From positions 1 to 24,189 of the forward strand of contig DATHDP010000129.1 in the NCBI GenBank assembly GCA_035318985.1: a DNA stretch of 24,189 nucleotides. The letters run 5' to 3'. The translations under genes were made by a program, and so were the position numbers. The notes beneath the pieces were generated by a model. The model was not told where the DNA came from. It did no database searches and saw only the letters and a program-made list of their open reading frames with translations. Source of the DNA: VBAS01 sp035318985 (GTDB taxonomy: Bacteria; Bacteroidota; Bacteroidia; Chitinophagales; Chitinophagaceae). Shown in pieces: positions 8,522-16,115 of the stretch (the stretch's first letter is position 1; every line of letters starts with the position of its first letter).

Positions 8522-11014
8522 ATGAAGAAAATTTACAGTCTCATTTTTAGTGCTATTTTATCTATTGGTCTTTTTGCTCAATCACCACAAACATGGACAT
8601 CTGCTGATATTTATCTTGCCATTAAAAAATTGAATGTGCTTGGTTCGGTTTTGTATGTAGCGGCCCACCCTGACGATGAAAACACAGGTTTGATCGCTTA
8701 TCTCTCGAAAGATAGATTATACCGCACCGGTTATTTGTCAATGACAAGGGGTGATGGTGGACAAAACCTGATCGGTGATGAACAAGGTATCGATCTTGGC
8801 CTGATAAGAACGCAAGAACTACTTGCTGCAAGAAGAATTGATGGCGGGGAACAATTTTTTACCCGTGCATTTGATTTTGGTTTTTCAAAAAACCCGGAAG
8901 AGACTTTTACAAAATGGGATAAGGAAAAAATATTAAGTGATGTGGTATGGGTGATAAGAAAATTTCAACCAGATATAATTATCACAAGATTCCCAACAAC
9001 CGGTGAAGGCGGACATGGTCATCATACTGCTTCAGCTATTCTTGCAAATGAAGCATTCACTGCTGCTGCCGATCCAACCCGTTTTGTTGATCAATTAAAA
9101 TATGTTCAGCCATGGCAGGTGAAAAGAGTTCTTTGGAACACGTTCAATTTTGGTGGCACTAATACACAAAGCGACAGTCAATATAAACTGGATGTAGGTG
9201 GTTATAATCCATTACTTGGAAAAAGTTATGGCGAGATCGCAGCAGAAGGTCGCAGCCAGCATAAGAGCCAGGGGTTTGGTGTTCCTGCGGGAAGGGGAGA
9301 GTCATTACAATTTTTTACGGCAACAAAAGGCGACCAACCTAAAAATGATCTGATGGAGGGAGTTGATATAAGCTGGAAAAAAGTAAATGGAGGTGAGGCA
9401 ATAGAAAAAATGGTTAACGATATTTCTGCATCATTTGATTTTTTACATCCCGAAAACTCGGTGAAAGTATTGGTTCAATTATATAAAGCTCTTAATGCAA
9501 TGCCAGCTGGCTATTGGAGAAATAAAAAATTGGATGAAACAAAACAATTGATCGAGCAATGCAGTGGTTTGTGGATAGATGTTTTTACAACAGAACAATT
9601 TGCAGTGCAAACGGATTCTATTCGTTTCAATTTTCAATTTAATAACAGGTTAGGGGTAAACGCAACTATCAAAGGGTTTGTTGTTGATGGTTTTGATTCT
9701 TTAATGGGTCAGCCGTTAGCAAAAAACCGGAATATAAATTTTGCTAAAACAGTTTTTGTTCCTTCTTCAAAACCGATCACTCAACCTTATTGGCTGGAAA
9801 CTAAAATGGAACCCGGGTATTTTAATGTGAATGATCAAACAAAAATTGGTATTCCTGACATACAGCCGAGCTATATTCTTTCCGTAAAAATAAATATTGA
9901 AGGAGAAGACTTTAATTTTTCAAGAGCAGTTAAATATAAATTCACTGATCCGGTAAGAGGAGAATTGTATTGGCCCCTGGTGGTTGTTCCTCCCGTGCTT
10001 ATTACCCCTTCTGAAGATCTAAAGATCATCATGAACGGGAATGATAAAACAAATGGTACTCTTGCAATAAAAGGATTAAAAAGAAATTTCACTGGTAAGA
10101 TGGTTGCTTATTCGGAAAGCGATATGAAACCGTTGACTAATTTTTCTTTTTCATCACAGAAAGTTAGTGTTAATTCAAAAGGTCAATCGTTGAGCTTTGA
10201 CTATAATGGTAATGAAATAAAAAAATCTTCGAATATTTTATTTGGGATCACGGATACATTGGGCAATAATTTGATCAAAAGTGATAAACATGAAATAAAA
10301 CACGATCACATTCCGGCTATTAATTATTTTCATGATGCAGATGTTTCCCTGAAAGTTGTGAATGTTGAAACCTATGGAAAAAAGATCGGTTATATTGTTG
10401 GTGCAGGAGATAAAGTGCCTGAAGCACTAGAGCAAATGGGTTTTGAAGTAAATCGTTTAAATCAAAAAGAGATCGCAAAAAATCCTTTAGATAAGTTTGA
10501 TGCTATCATTGTTGGAGTAAGAGCTTATAATACACTTGACTGGCTTGGTAATTACTATGATAAACTTATGAAGTATGTTGAGAATGGGGGAAATCTTATT
10601 GTGCAATATAACACCAGCAACTTCATAAGTAACGTGAGATCAAAAATGGGTCCTTATGATTTTACAATAACAAGAAATCGTGTGACAGATGAAAATGCAA
10701 CAGTAACTTTTTTGAAACCTGAGCACCCTGCATTGAATTTCCCCAATAAAATAAACCAGGATGACTTTAAAGGATGGATACAGGAAAGAAGTATTTATGA
10801 TGCAGTTGATTCTGCGGGCAAGTTTGAAAAAATACTTGCAATGAATGATCCCGGGGAAAAAACAGATGATGGAAGTTTATTGATCGCAAAATATGGTCGC
10901 GGATATTTTACATATACAGGACTTGTATTTTTTAGAGAATTGCCTGCTGGCGTACCCGGTGCATATCGGTTATTTGCAAACCTTATTGCACTAAACAGGA
11001 AAAAAGCATTTTAA
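8522..11014 (+). CDS. Secreted PIG-L (LmbE-like) family deacetylase with C-terminal GATase1-like domain
   Basis: An 830-residue exported protein. A signal peptide (residues 1-20, ending LFAQ) precedes a PIG-L N-acetylglucosaminyl deacetylase-type domain (about 40-260). The zinc and catalytic motif AHPDDE is at residues 48-53 and the second metal-binding cluster is GGHGHH at about 163-168. Known family members remove acetyl groups from N-acetylglucosamine-type substrates; here the substrate is unknown, and the secreted location suggests a glycan or glycoconjugate in the periplasm or medium. Residues about 350-610 are probably beta-sandwich modules. From about 620 there is a Rossmann-like GATase1/ThuA-like stretch (IGYIVGAGDKVPEAL, FDAIIVGVRAYN, YVENGGNLIVQYN), the same architecture idea as in the upstream M14 peptidase. 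The stop codon overlaps the next start by one base, so it heads an operon with two tiny membrane proteins and a sodium:solute symporter, suggesting that deacetylation products are imported. Confidence 0.92.
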   Translation: MKKIYSLIFSAILSIGLFAQSPQTWTSADIYLAIKKLNVLGSVLYVAAHPDDENTGLIAYLSKDRLYRTGYLSMTRGDGGQNLIGDEQGIDLGLIRTQELLAARRIDGGEQFFTRAFDFGFSKNPEETFTKWDKEKILSDVVWVIRKFQPDIIITRFPTTGEGGHGHHTASAILANEAFTAAADPTRFVDQLKYVQPWQVKRVLWNTFNFGGTNTQSDSQYKLDVGGYNPLLGKSYGEIAAEGRSQHKSQGFGVPAGRGESLQFFTATKGDQPKNDLMEGVDISWKKVNGGEAIEKMVNDISASFDFLHPENSVKVLVQLYKALNAMPAGYWRNKKLDETKQLIEQCSGLWIDVFTTEQFAVQTDSIRFNFQFNNRLGVNATIKGFVVDGFDSLMGQPLAKNRNINFAKTVFVPSSKPITQPYWLETKMEPGYFNVNDQTKIGIPDIQPSYILSVKINIEGEDFNFSRAVKYKFTDPVRGELYWPLVVVPPVLITPSEDLKIIMNGNDKTNGTLAIKGLKRNFTGKMVAYSESDMKPLTNFSFSSQKVSVNSKGQSLSFDYNGNEIKKSSNILFGITDTLGNNLIKSDKHEIKHDHIPAINYFHDADVSLKVVNVETYGKKIGYIVGAGDKVPEALEQMGFEVNRLNQKEIAKNPLDKFDAIIVGVRAYNTLDWLGNYYDKLMKYVENGGNLIVQYNTSNFISNVRSKMGPYDFTITRNRVTDENATVTFLKPEHPALNFPNKINQDDFKGWIQERSIYDAVDSAGKFEKILAMNDPGEKTDDGSLLIAKYGRGYFTYTGLVFFRELPAGVPGAYRLFANLIALNRKKAF

Positions 11015-11172
11015 TGAGTAAACAGGGTGATGACACAAGAAGAACAATGGCTGTGGTATTGACTATCGTGATCGGGCTGGTTCTTGGATTTATAATTAAA
11101 AGAGTGACTATTGGATTATTGATCGGTCTTGCTTTGGGGCTTTTACTTTCAGGATTAATCAGAAAAAAATAA
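11014..11172 (+). CDS. Small two-helix membrane protein in the PIG-L/symporter operon
   Basis: A 52-residue open frame whose ATG (11014-11016) shares one base with the PIG-L stop TAA. A charged N-terminus (MSKQGDDTRR) is followed by two hydrophobic stretches, about residues 12-28 and 32-48, separated by IKR. The second is Gly/Leu-rich (IGLLIGLALGLLLSG), like a helix-packing glycine zipper, and the protein ends in RKK. By the positive-inside rule the short IKR turn and the C-terminal RKK compete, so topology is uncertain. I recognise no named family. Tight overlap with the upstream gene and an 18-nt gap to the next small gene support real, coupled translation. It is probably an accessory membrane protein of the deacetylase/transporter unit; the function is unknown. 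Confidence 0.75.
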   Translation: MSKQGDDTRRTMAVVLTIVIGLVLGFIIKRVTIGLLIGLALGLLLSGLIRKK

Positions 11173-11190
11173 TTTTTTAAATAGCAAAGC

Positions 11191-11313
11191 ATGCAGGAAG
11201 GCAACGACAAAATACCTTTATTCAGATCATGGAATCATTGGTATGTTTTTGTTCTTGTTTTTCTTGTGCTGATTATTGTCTTGTTTAGTCTTTTTACCAA
11301 AGCCTTTTCATGA
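11191..11313 (+). CDS. 40-residue single-helix membrane protein preceding the sodium:solute symporter
   Basis: This frame encodes 40 residues: a hydrophilic start (MQEGNDKIPLFRSWNHWY) and one strongly hydrophobic helix (about 18-36, VFVLVFLVLIIVLFSLF) ending TKAFS. Its TGA overlaps the ATG of the symporter in an ATGA arrangement (11310-11313), a classic sign of translational coupling. Small membrane partners encoded just before sodium:solute symporters are known in other bacteria (YhdT/DUF997 and DUF4212 proteins of about 80-90 residues), but this one is half their length, so homology is not claimed. The aromatic SWNHWY motif just before the helix would sit at the membrane interface. A role as a symporter subunit is inference from position and size. 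Confidence 0.75.
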   Translation: MQEGNDKIPLFRSWNHWYVFVLVFLVLIIVLFSLFTKAFS

Positions 11314-13037
11314 GCCAACTTGATTGGATTATACTTGCCGCTACATTGATCGGAATAATTGCTTATGGGTTATACAAAAGCCGTACTACCCACAATCTTG
11401 ATGGTTATATACTTGCTAACAGAAGTTTACCCTGGGGATTAGTATTGCTGAGCATTATGGGCACCCAGGCAAGTGCGATCACTTTTCTCTCTGCTCCCGG
11501 CCAGGCATATACAGATGGAATGAGGTTTGTTCAATATTATTTTGGATTACCAATAGCAATGGTAGTCATCTGTATTTTCTTTGTTCCAATTTTCAGCAAA
11601 CTGAAAGTTTATACTGCGTACGAATTTCTTGAAAACAGATTTGATGGAAAAACCAGAACACTTACTTCATTTTTATTCTTATTGCAAAGAGGCGTATCAA
11701 CAGGCATCAGTGTATTTGCACCATCGATCATTCTTTCATCATTATTAGGTTGGAATATTTATTGGACAAATTTATTCATGGGCGGCTTGCTAATAATTTA
11801 TACACTTAGTGGTGGCGCAAAAGCGGTTGCTTACACACAGCAATTGCAACTCATCATCATTTTTGTCGGAATGTTTTTAGCTGCTTATATGGTTGTACAT
11901 ATGTTGCCGGAAGGTGTTGGCTTTATTGATTCTTTGCAAGTGAGTGGCAAACTCGGTAGGCTGAATGTTATTACAACTGGTTTTGAAAAAGGAAATGGAT
12001 TTGACTGGGGCGATAAGTATAATATATGGAGTGGGGTTATAGGGGGATTCTTTCTTGCCTTATCCTATTTTGGAACTGACCAGAGCCAGGTGGGTCGATA
12101 TCTTACTGCAAAATCCCTTACCGAAAGCCGAATGGGTTTGTTGATGAATGGTCTTGTAAAAGTGCCGATGCAGTTTGCCATTCTATTGATCGGCGCATTG
12201 GTTTTTACATTTTATCAATTCAATAATGCGCCTTTATTTTTTAACCAGGCACAATTAAATAAATTAGAAAACACTTCACACAAAGATTCATTGTCTGTTG
12301 CACAAAAAACTTACGATGATCTGTCAGAACAAAAAAAATCTACTGTTGTTCTTTTTTCGCATGCAGAAACAAAAGAAGAAAAAAATAATAAAGCAGTTGA
12401 GTTAAACCAGCTGCAACAGCAATCAGATAGCATTCGTAAAAAAGTAAAGACATGGATGCAAGACGAAAAGATTGAAGGTGATACAAGTGACACTAATTAT
12501 ATTTTTCTTCGGTTTGTGGTTGATAACCTGCCCACAGGAATGGTGGGTTTATTGATCGCCATAATTTTTTTGGCATCATGGGGGAGTATAGCAGCAGCTA
12601 TTAATTCTCTTGCGTCAAGTACGATGGTAGATTTTCACCGGCGATTTTCTAAAAAAGAAGTTACTGGAGAAGATGAATACAAAATGTCAAAACGATACAC
12701 ACTTTTGTGGGGTATTTTTTGTGTGATCGTTGCTATGTATTCATATAACCTGGGAAACAGTCTTATTGAAACAGTAAATGAACTCGGTTCCATTTTTTAT
12801 GGACCAATTCTAGGAGTTTTCCTTGTAGCATTATTTTTAAAAAGGATCACCAATGGTTCGGCTGTTTTTTATGCAACAGTATTGACACAGCTTTTGATCT
12901 TTGCTATTTATATTCCTGCTAAAATGAAACTCATCGGTCTTGGATTTCTTTGGCTAAATCCTATTGGCGCATTCGGCGTGGTTCTTTTTGCGCTTCTTTT
13001 GCAGCCGATCATGAACAAAAGAAAAATCCCGCTATAA
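11310..13037 (+). CDS. Sodium:solute symporter (SSS family)
   Basis: A 575-residue polytopic inner-membrane protein of the SSS family, which couples import of a sugar, sialic acid, amino acid or vitamin to sodium entry. Family features include an N-terminal helix (LDWIILAATLIGIIAYGLY), the LDGYILANRSLPW segment, the substrate and sodium region GTQASAITFLSAPGQAY, TLSGGAKAVAYTQQLQ and LSYFGTDQSQVGRYL. About 12-13 membrane helices can be counted. A hydrophilic Glu/Lys/Gln-rich insertion of about 80 residues (about 313-393) sits between two helices and looks coiled-coil-forming. Translation is coupled to the 40-aa gene by a 4-nt overlap. The final codons and stop lie inside a hairpin that serves as terminator for the opposite gene. 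Position behind the secreted PIG-L deacetylase suggests a deacetylated amino-sugar-type substrate, which is inference. Confidence 0.93.
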   Translation: MSQLDWIILAATLIGIIAYGLYKSRTTHNLDGYILANRSLPWGLVLLSIMGTQASAITFLSAPGQAYTDGMRFVQYYFGLPIAMVVICIFFVPIFSKLKVYTAYEFLENRFDGKTRTLTSFLFLLQRGVSTGISVFAPSIILSSLLGWNIYWTNLFMGGLLIIYTLSGGAKAVAYTQQLQLIIIFVGMFLAAYMVVHMLPEGVGFIDSLQVSGKLGRLNVITTGFEKGNGFDWGDKYNIWSGVIGGFFLALSYFGTDQSQVGRYLTAKSLTESRMGLLMNGLVKVPMQFAILLIGALVFTFYQFNNAPLFFNQAQLNKLENTSHKDSLSVAQKTYDDLSEQKKSTVVLFSHAETKEEKNNKAVELNQLQQQSDSIRKKVKTWMQDEKIEGDTSDTNYIFLRFVVDNLPTGMVGLLIAIIFLASWGSIAAAINSLASSTMVDFHRRFSKKEVTGEDEYKMSKRYTLLWGIFCVIVAMYSYNLGNSLIETVNELGSIFYGPILGVFLVALFLKRITNGSAVFYATVLTQLLIFAIYIPAKMKLIGLGFLWLNPIGAFGVVLFALLLQPIMNKRKIPL

Positions 13038-13043
13038 GCGGGA
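13022..13043 (-). terminator. Terminator of the DUF2911 gene, overlapping the symporter 3' end
   Basis: TCCCGCT (13027-13033) pairs with AGCGGGA (13037-13043) around a 3-nt loop. Read on the minus strand, the stem is followed at once by five T (complement of 13022-13026), so it terminates the gene at 13068-13901. In the plus direction there is no T-run directly after the stem, so its role for the symporter transcript is weaker. The symporter stop codon (13035-13037) lies in the loop and the first base of the 3' arm. Confidence 0.75.
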
Positions 13044-13067
13044 CTTAAAATATTTTCTGAAAAGATA

Positions 13068-13901
13068 TTACTTCATTTCTTTTTGCAACTTCTCATTCAA
13101 GGCAACATAGTCATCGTTCTTTGCTTTTTTAGCGATCTCGATCGATTTATTCGAAGTAGCAATAGCATCTGATTTTTTGCCAAGCATTTTTTGAGCACGG
13201 GCTTTTTGATATAGTACCCAGAACGCCTCGGGGTTTTGTGCATAAGCTTTATCTAACCATTCTACAGCTTTGTTGAGGTCTTTGCCATTATCAATATAAT
13301 ATTGTGCCGCTGCAAAATAAGGCCTGTTATCATTTTCCATTGTGCTTTTGATCTGTTCCATTACTTTACTTTCAACATCAGATGTTACATCAAAGCCTGC
13401 GAAAACATTGTCCCAAACCAGGCCGATATTACAGCTATTGCTTTTGATGTTGTCAATATTGATCATCATTGTTTCAATAGAAAAAGGAAGAGTTTCCGGT
13501 TTAGATGTTACTCTTACAACATCCTGGTCTTGTTTATAAGCAGCAGGACTTGTTACATCCAGTTGTTTTGTGATGATAAATGTCCATTCAGTTTGACCAG
13601 GAATAGAAAGCAAACCATATTTTCCTGCAGCAACTTTTTTACCGCCGATCGTTACATCTTCACCGAAAGTAATGGTCGTTGCGCCATTAGCACCGGTTCT
13701 CCAAACTTTTCCGTATGGAACAAGGTCGCCAAAAATTTTACGACCTTTTACTCCGGGACGTGAAAAAGAAAGTTCAATGCTTGATAAAGCAAAATTTTGC
13801 TTGATTTCAGTTGTCGGGCTTGTTTGTGGTGTGGTTAACTGCTGTGCGTCAGTCGAAAAAATTATAAATGATGCAACAGCTAAGGCAAATAGTTTTTTCA
13901 T
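13068..13901 (-). CDS. DUF2911 domain protein with C-terminal TPR-like repeats, exported
   Basis: A 277-residue protein with a signal peptide (MKKLFALAVASFIIFSTDAQ). Residues about 35-170 match the DUF2911 pattern as I know it: IELSFSRPGVKGRKIFG, LVPYGKVWRTGANGATTITF and AAGKYGLLSIPGQTEWTFI. The distal part (about 190-277) has helix-turn-helix pairs like TPR units: YYIDNGKDLNKAVEWLDKAY, PEAFWVLYQKARAQKMLGKK and SDAIATSNKSIEIAKK. DUF2911 proteins are common in Bacteroidota and have no established biochemical function; the TPR part suggests protein binding in the periplasm. It is transcribed alone, convergent with the symporter, with an exact TAnnTTTG box upstream. The start is the ATG before the signal peptide. 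Confidence 0.9.
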   Translation of the reverse strand: MKKLFALAVASFIIFSTDAQQLTTPQTSPTTEIKQNFALSSIELSFSRPGVKGRKIFGDLVPYGKVWRTGANGATTITFGEDVTIGGKKVAAGKYGLLSIPGQTEWTFIITKQLDVTSPAAYKQDQDVVRVTSKPETLPFSIETMMINIDNIKSNSCNIGLVWDNVFAGFDVTSDVESKVMEQIKSTMENDNRPYFAAAQYYIDNGKDLNKAVEWLDKAYAQNPEAFWVLYQKARAQKMLGKKSDAIATSNKSIEIAKKAKNDDYVALNEKLQKEMK

Positions 13902-13923
13902 GATGACAATTTGTTTTGGACGA

Positions 13924-13931
13924 CAAAGGTA
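13924..13931 (-). promoter_or_regulatory. Candidate -7 box for the DUF2911 gene
   Basis: On the minus strand this reads TACCTTTG, an exact TAnnTTTG match, 22 bases upstream of the ATG at 13901. No TTG or TTTG is present at the expected -33 distance, so the call rests on the -7 element and its position only. Confidence 0.5.
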
Positions 13932-14023
13932 GGGAATAGATGATAGAGGATAATTTTTTAGATGATAGTTATTAAGCCCGGTTTATAAAATAACTAACAT
14001 CTTTCACCTACTTAGTTATCATC

Positions 14024-15379
14024 TTATTTCTGATCGACTGCTATGGAAACGGTGGCTTTTGATTTTTTCCCTTTTCGCTTCCATCTCGGACCTTCTTTTA
14101 AAAGCCGGATCGCTTCCTCATCACATTCTTTGCATTGTGATGATTTGGTTACTTTAATATTTATAGGAGCACCAGTTTTGTCAACATCAAAACTAAGTTC
14201 AACATCACTGCGGGAATTTTTAGAACGGACATTTTCAGGGATTTTAATATTATTGGCTACATACGTATTATAGTAACCCCAACCTACTTCTGGTTCTTCA
14301 ATTTCTGCACTATCCTTTCTTGAAAGACTGCTTACTACTTTTCTATTTTGTGAAATTGTTTCTTTCATTTCACCTTCTTTTAAAAGCAGGTCACCGGGTT
14401 GAGTATTTGATGGAACGAGTTTATAATTGGCAGCATCATATCCAAGAGATCTTATCTGGACATGTAGAATGCTGTCACTTGAAACAAGATTGAAATTCCC
14501 CCTGATATCAGTATAGGTGCCTACATTATCCCTTGTGTTCGTCACATTGGCAAAAGGCACGGGATTATTTTGTGCATCCACTACCCGGTAGTTATATTTA
14601 TTGTTTAATGCGACCTCATTTTTTTTATCGTTTTCATAATATGCCCGGCTGGCTTTTGCTCTTTCCATAGATACAGGTGAATTGAGTACTTTTTTATTTG
14701 AACTTTTAGAAGTGTCATTTGAGTATATTACATTAGCCTCGGCTTTTATTGATTCATCTTTTTTTTCCGCACTTGCAATTGCTTGTGCATTGATCTCTGC
14801 TACTTTTTCAGTTTCTCTTTTTTTATACTCATCATCTGATCTGTTAGCTTCCTTGATCTTGTCGGGATTTGAAGAAACATGACTGCCTGCGTTTGGAGAG
14901 ACAGAAACTTTTTGTTCGGATTTGTTTGCCACTGAACCCGATTGCGCCGGTACCTCTTTAATTATAGAGTCTGGTTTTACCTGGTCTTTCGTCGTAGTAC
15001 TCTCAGGTCTTTTATCATCCTTTTCTAATATGGCCATTGCATTCTTGTTTTTATCATTGAAAACTAATTGCTGAACCAACAAACCGAATCCAACGATTAT
15101 AATGATCGCAGCGGCGGCTCTTACCCATGTAAATCGCTTACGTTTTAAATTTAAGATCGGTACAACGGCGCCAATTCTTTTATCAAGTCTTTCTTTTAAT
15201 GAATCCAATTCTGAATCAGCTAAACTTTCATTCTTGTAACCTTCCATTGCATCGGCAAGAAAAGGATCGTCCATTGCAGCTTTTTCCATTGCGTGCATTT
15301 CAGCGGGACTAAGTTTTCCATTCCAATATTTTTCAATATCAGCTGCTGTATAGTTTATTATATTTTTTTCTTCAGACAC
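14024..15379 (-). CDS. Anti-sigma-factor-like membrane protein with CarboxypepD_reg and TonB C-terminal domains
   Basis: A 451-residue single-pass protein encoded 43 nt after the ECF sigma gene. The start is GTG (15377-15379); no in-frame ATG lies nearby upstream. The cytoplasmic N-terminus (YTAADIEKYWNGKLSPAEM, FLADAMEGY) resembles short anti-sigma regions of Bacteroidota, without a visible zinc motif. One membrane helix spans about 86-107 (AAAAIIIIVGFGLLVQQLV). A long charged Ser/Lys/Glu linker (about 108-258) crosses the periplasm. A CarboxypepD_reg-like beta-sandwich follows at about 263-321 (YRVVDAQNNPVPFANVTN, TYTDIRGNF, IRSLGY), then a TonB C-terminal domain at about 380-450 (VELSFDVDKTGAPINIKV, CDEEAIRLLKEGPRWK). 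TonB C-terminal domains normally touch outer-membrane receptors, so one protein could sense envelope state and hold the sigma factor. That combined role is inference; the domain assignment is fairly sure. Confidence 0.85.
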   Translation of the reverse strand: MSEEKNIINYTAADIEKYWNGKLSPAEMHAMEKAAMDDPFLADAMEGYKNESLADSELDSLKERLDKRIGAVVPILNLKRKRFTWVRAAAAIIIIVGFGLLVQQLVFNDKNKNAMAILEKDDKRPESTTTKDQVKPDSIIKEVPAQSGSVANKSEQKVSVSPNAGSHVSSNPDKIKEANRSDDEYKKRETEKVAEINAQAIASAEKKDESIKAEANVIYSNDTSKSSNKKVLNSPVSMERAKASRAYYENDKKNEVALNNKYNYRVVDAQNNPVPFANVTNTRDNVGTYTDIRGNFNLVSSDSILHVQIRSLGYDAANYKLVPSNTQPGDLLLKEGEMKETISQNRKVVSSLSRKDSAEIEEPEVGWGYYNTYVANNIKIPENVRSKNSRSDVELSFDVDKTGAPINIKVTKSSQCKECDEEAIRLLKEGPRWKRKGKKSKATVSIAVDQK

Positions 15380-15422
15380 TATTAATAAAATTTCAAATAA
15401 TAAATTTCAAATTCCATACTTA

Positions 15423-16007
15423 TTACTGTCTACTGACTTCTGACTTCTTCTCCATGCAAAGTTTCAAATTTCGCCTGCCATTTTGAATGGAGCTGCGTAC
15501 ATGATTCCATTCCAGCCCGGTTATTTCCACGATCTCGTTATAACATTTTCCGTCAAGATAAAATAGTTTTATCATCGTTCTTTGTTCATCGGGAAGAGAG
15601 GCAATACATTTTTCCAGTTTTTGGAAATTCTCCTCCTTTTCCATCACGCCATTCAGATGCACATCTTCTTCATTTTGCATAAGTAATGGAGGCAATGCGA
15701 CTGTTTTTAAATTCTTTGGTGTTCTGAGTTGCATCAGGCAATAATTTTTCGCCACCTGGTGCAGCCAGCCCCGAAAGTTCTCTACTTCATGTTTTTTCAA
15801 TTTTGATACCAGTTCTTCGAATATCTGCATTACGGCGTCCTGTGCCAGTTCAGGTTCTTTCAGGTATTTCAGACACACACCATACACAAGCTCCATATAT
15901 CGCTGGTATAGATGCCCCAAAACTTTCAGGTCGCCAGATTGCCGATAGGCTAATACCAACTCAGTATCGCTTTGGTTTGTGGATGATATATTTTTTATAA
16001 AAGCCAA
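15423..16007 (-). CDS. ECF-type RNA polymerase sigma-70 factor (TTG start)
   Basis: A 194-residue extracytoplasmic-function sigma factor. Region 2 lies at about residues 33-98 (LYQRYMELVYGVCLKYL, AQDAVMQIFEEL, FRGWLHQVAKNYCLMQL), covering core binding and -10 recognition. Region 4 lies at about 132-185 (IASLPDEQRTMIKLFYLDGK, YNEIVEITGL, VRSSIQNGRRNLK), the helix-turn-helix for -35 recognition. The start is TTG at 16005-16007: an in-frame TAA sits two codons upstream (16011-16013) and the next ATG is codon 38, inside region 2. AAGGA directly precedes it, an unusually good Shine-Dalgarno-like stretch but only one or two bases away. It is the first gene of a two-gene minus-strand unit with the anti-sigma-like protein and diverges from 16163. 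The target regulon is unknown; autoregulation and the divergent pair are the natural guesses. Confidence 0.93.
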   Translation of the reverse strand: MAFIKNISSTNQSDTELVLAYRQSGDLKVLGHLYQRYMELVYGVCLKYLKEPELAQDAVMQIFEELVSKLKKHEVENFRGWLHQVAKNYCLMQLRTPKNLKTVALPPLLMQNEEDVHLNGVMEKEENFQKLEKCIASLPDEQRTMIKLFYLDGKCYNEIVEITGLEWNHVRSSIQNGRRNLKLCMEKKSEVSRQ

Positions 16008-16115
16008 TCCTTAAAATTAGTAAGAAAAATGGTTGTCCCTATTTATGTAATTGTGAAAGTAAAGCATCATTAAGCTATAAACTAGTTGGTACGTGGAAAA
16101 ATCCAGTTAATTGAC

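Noticed and set aside
13302..13763. 153-residue plus-strand frame opposite the DUF2911 gene
   Set aside because: Cys/Phe/Ile-rich translation typical of an antisense shadow; the minus strand has a signal peptide and recognisable domains.
13961..14023. Inverted repeat GATGATA...TATCATC as terminator of the anti-sigma gene
   Set aside because: AT-rich arms 49 bases apart with no T-run; folding is unconvincing and may be chance in AT-rich DNA.
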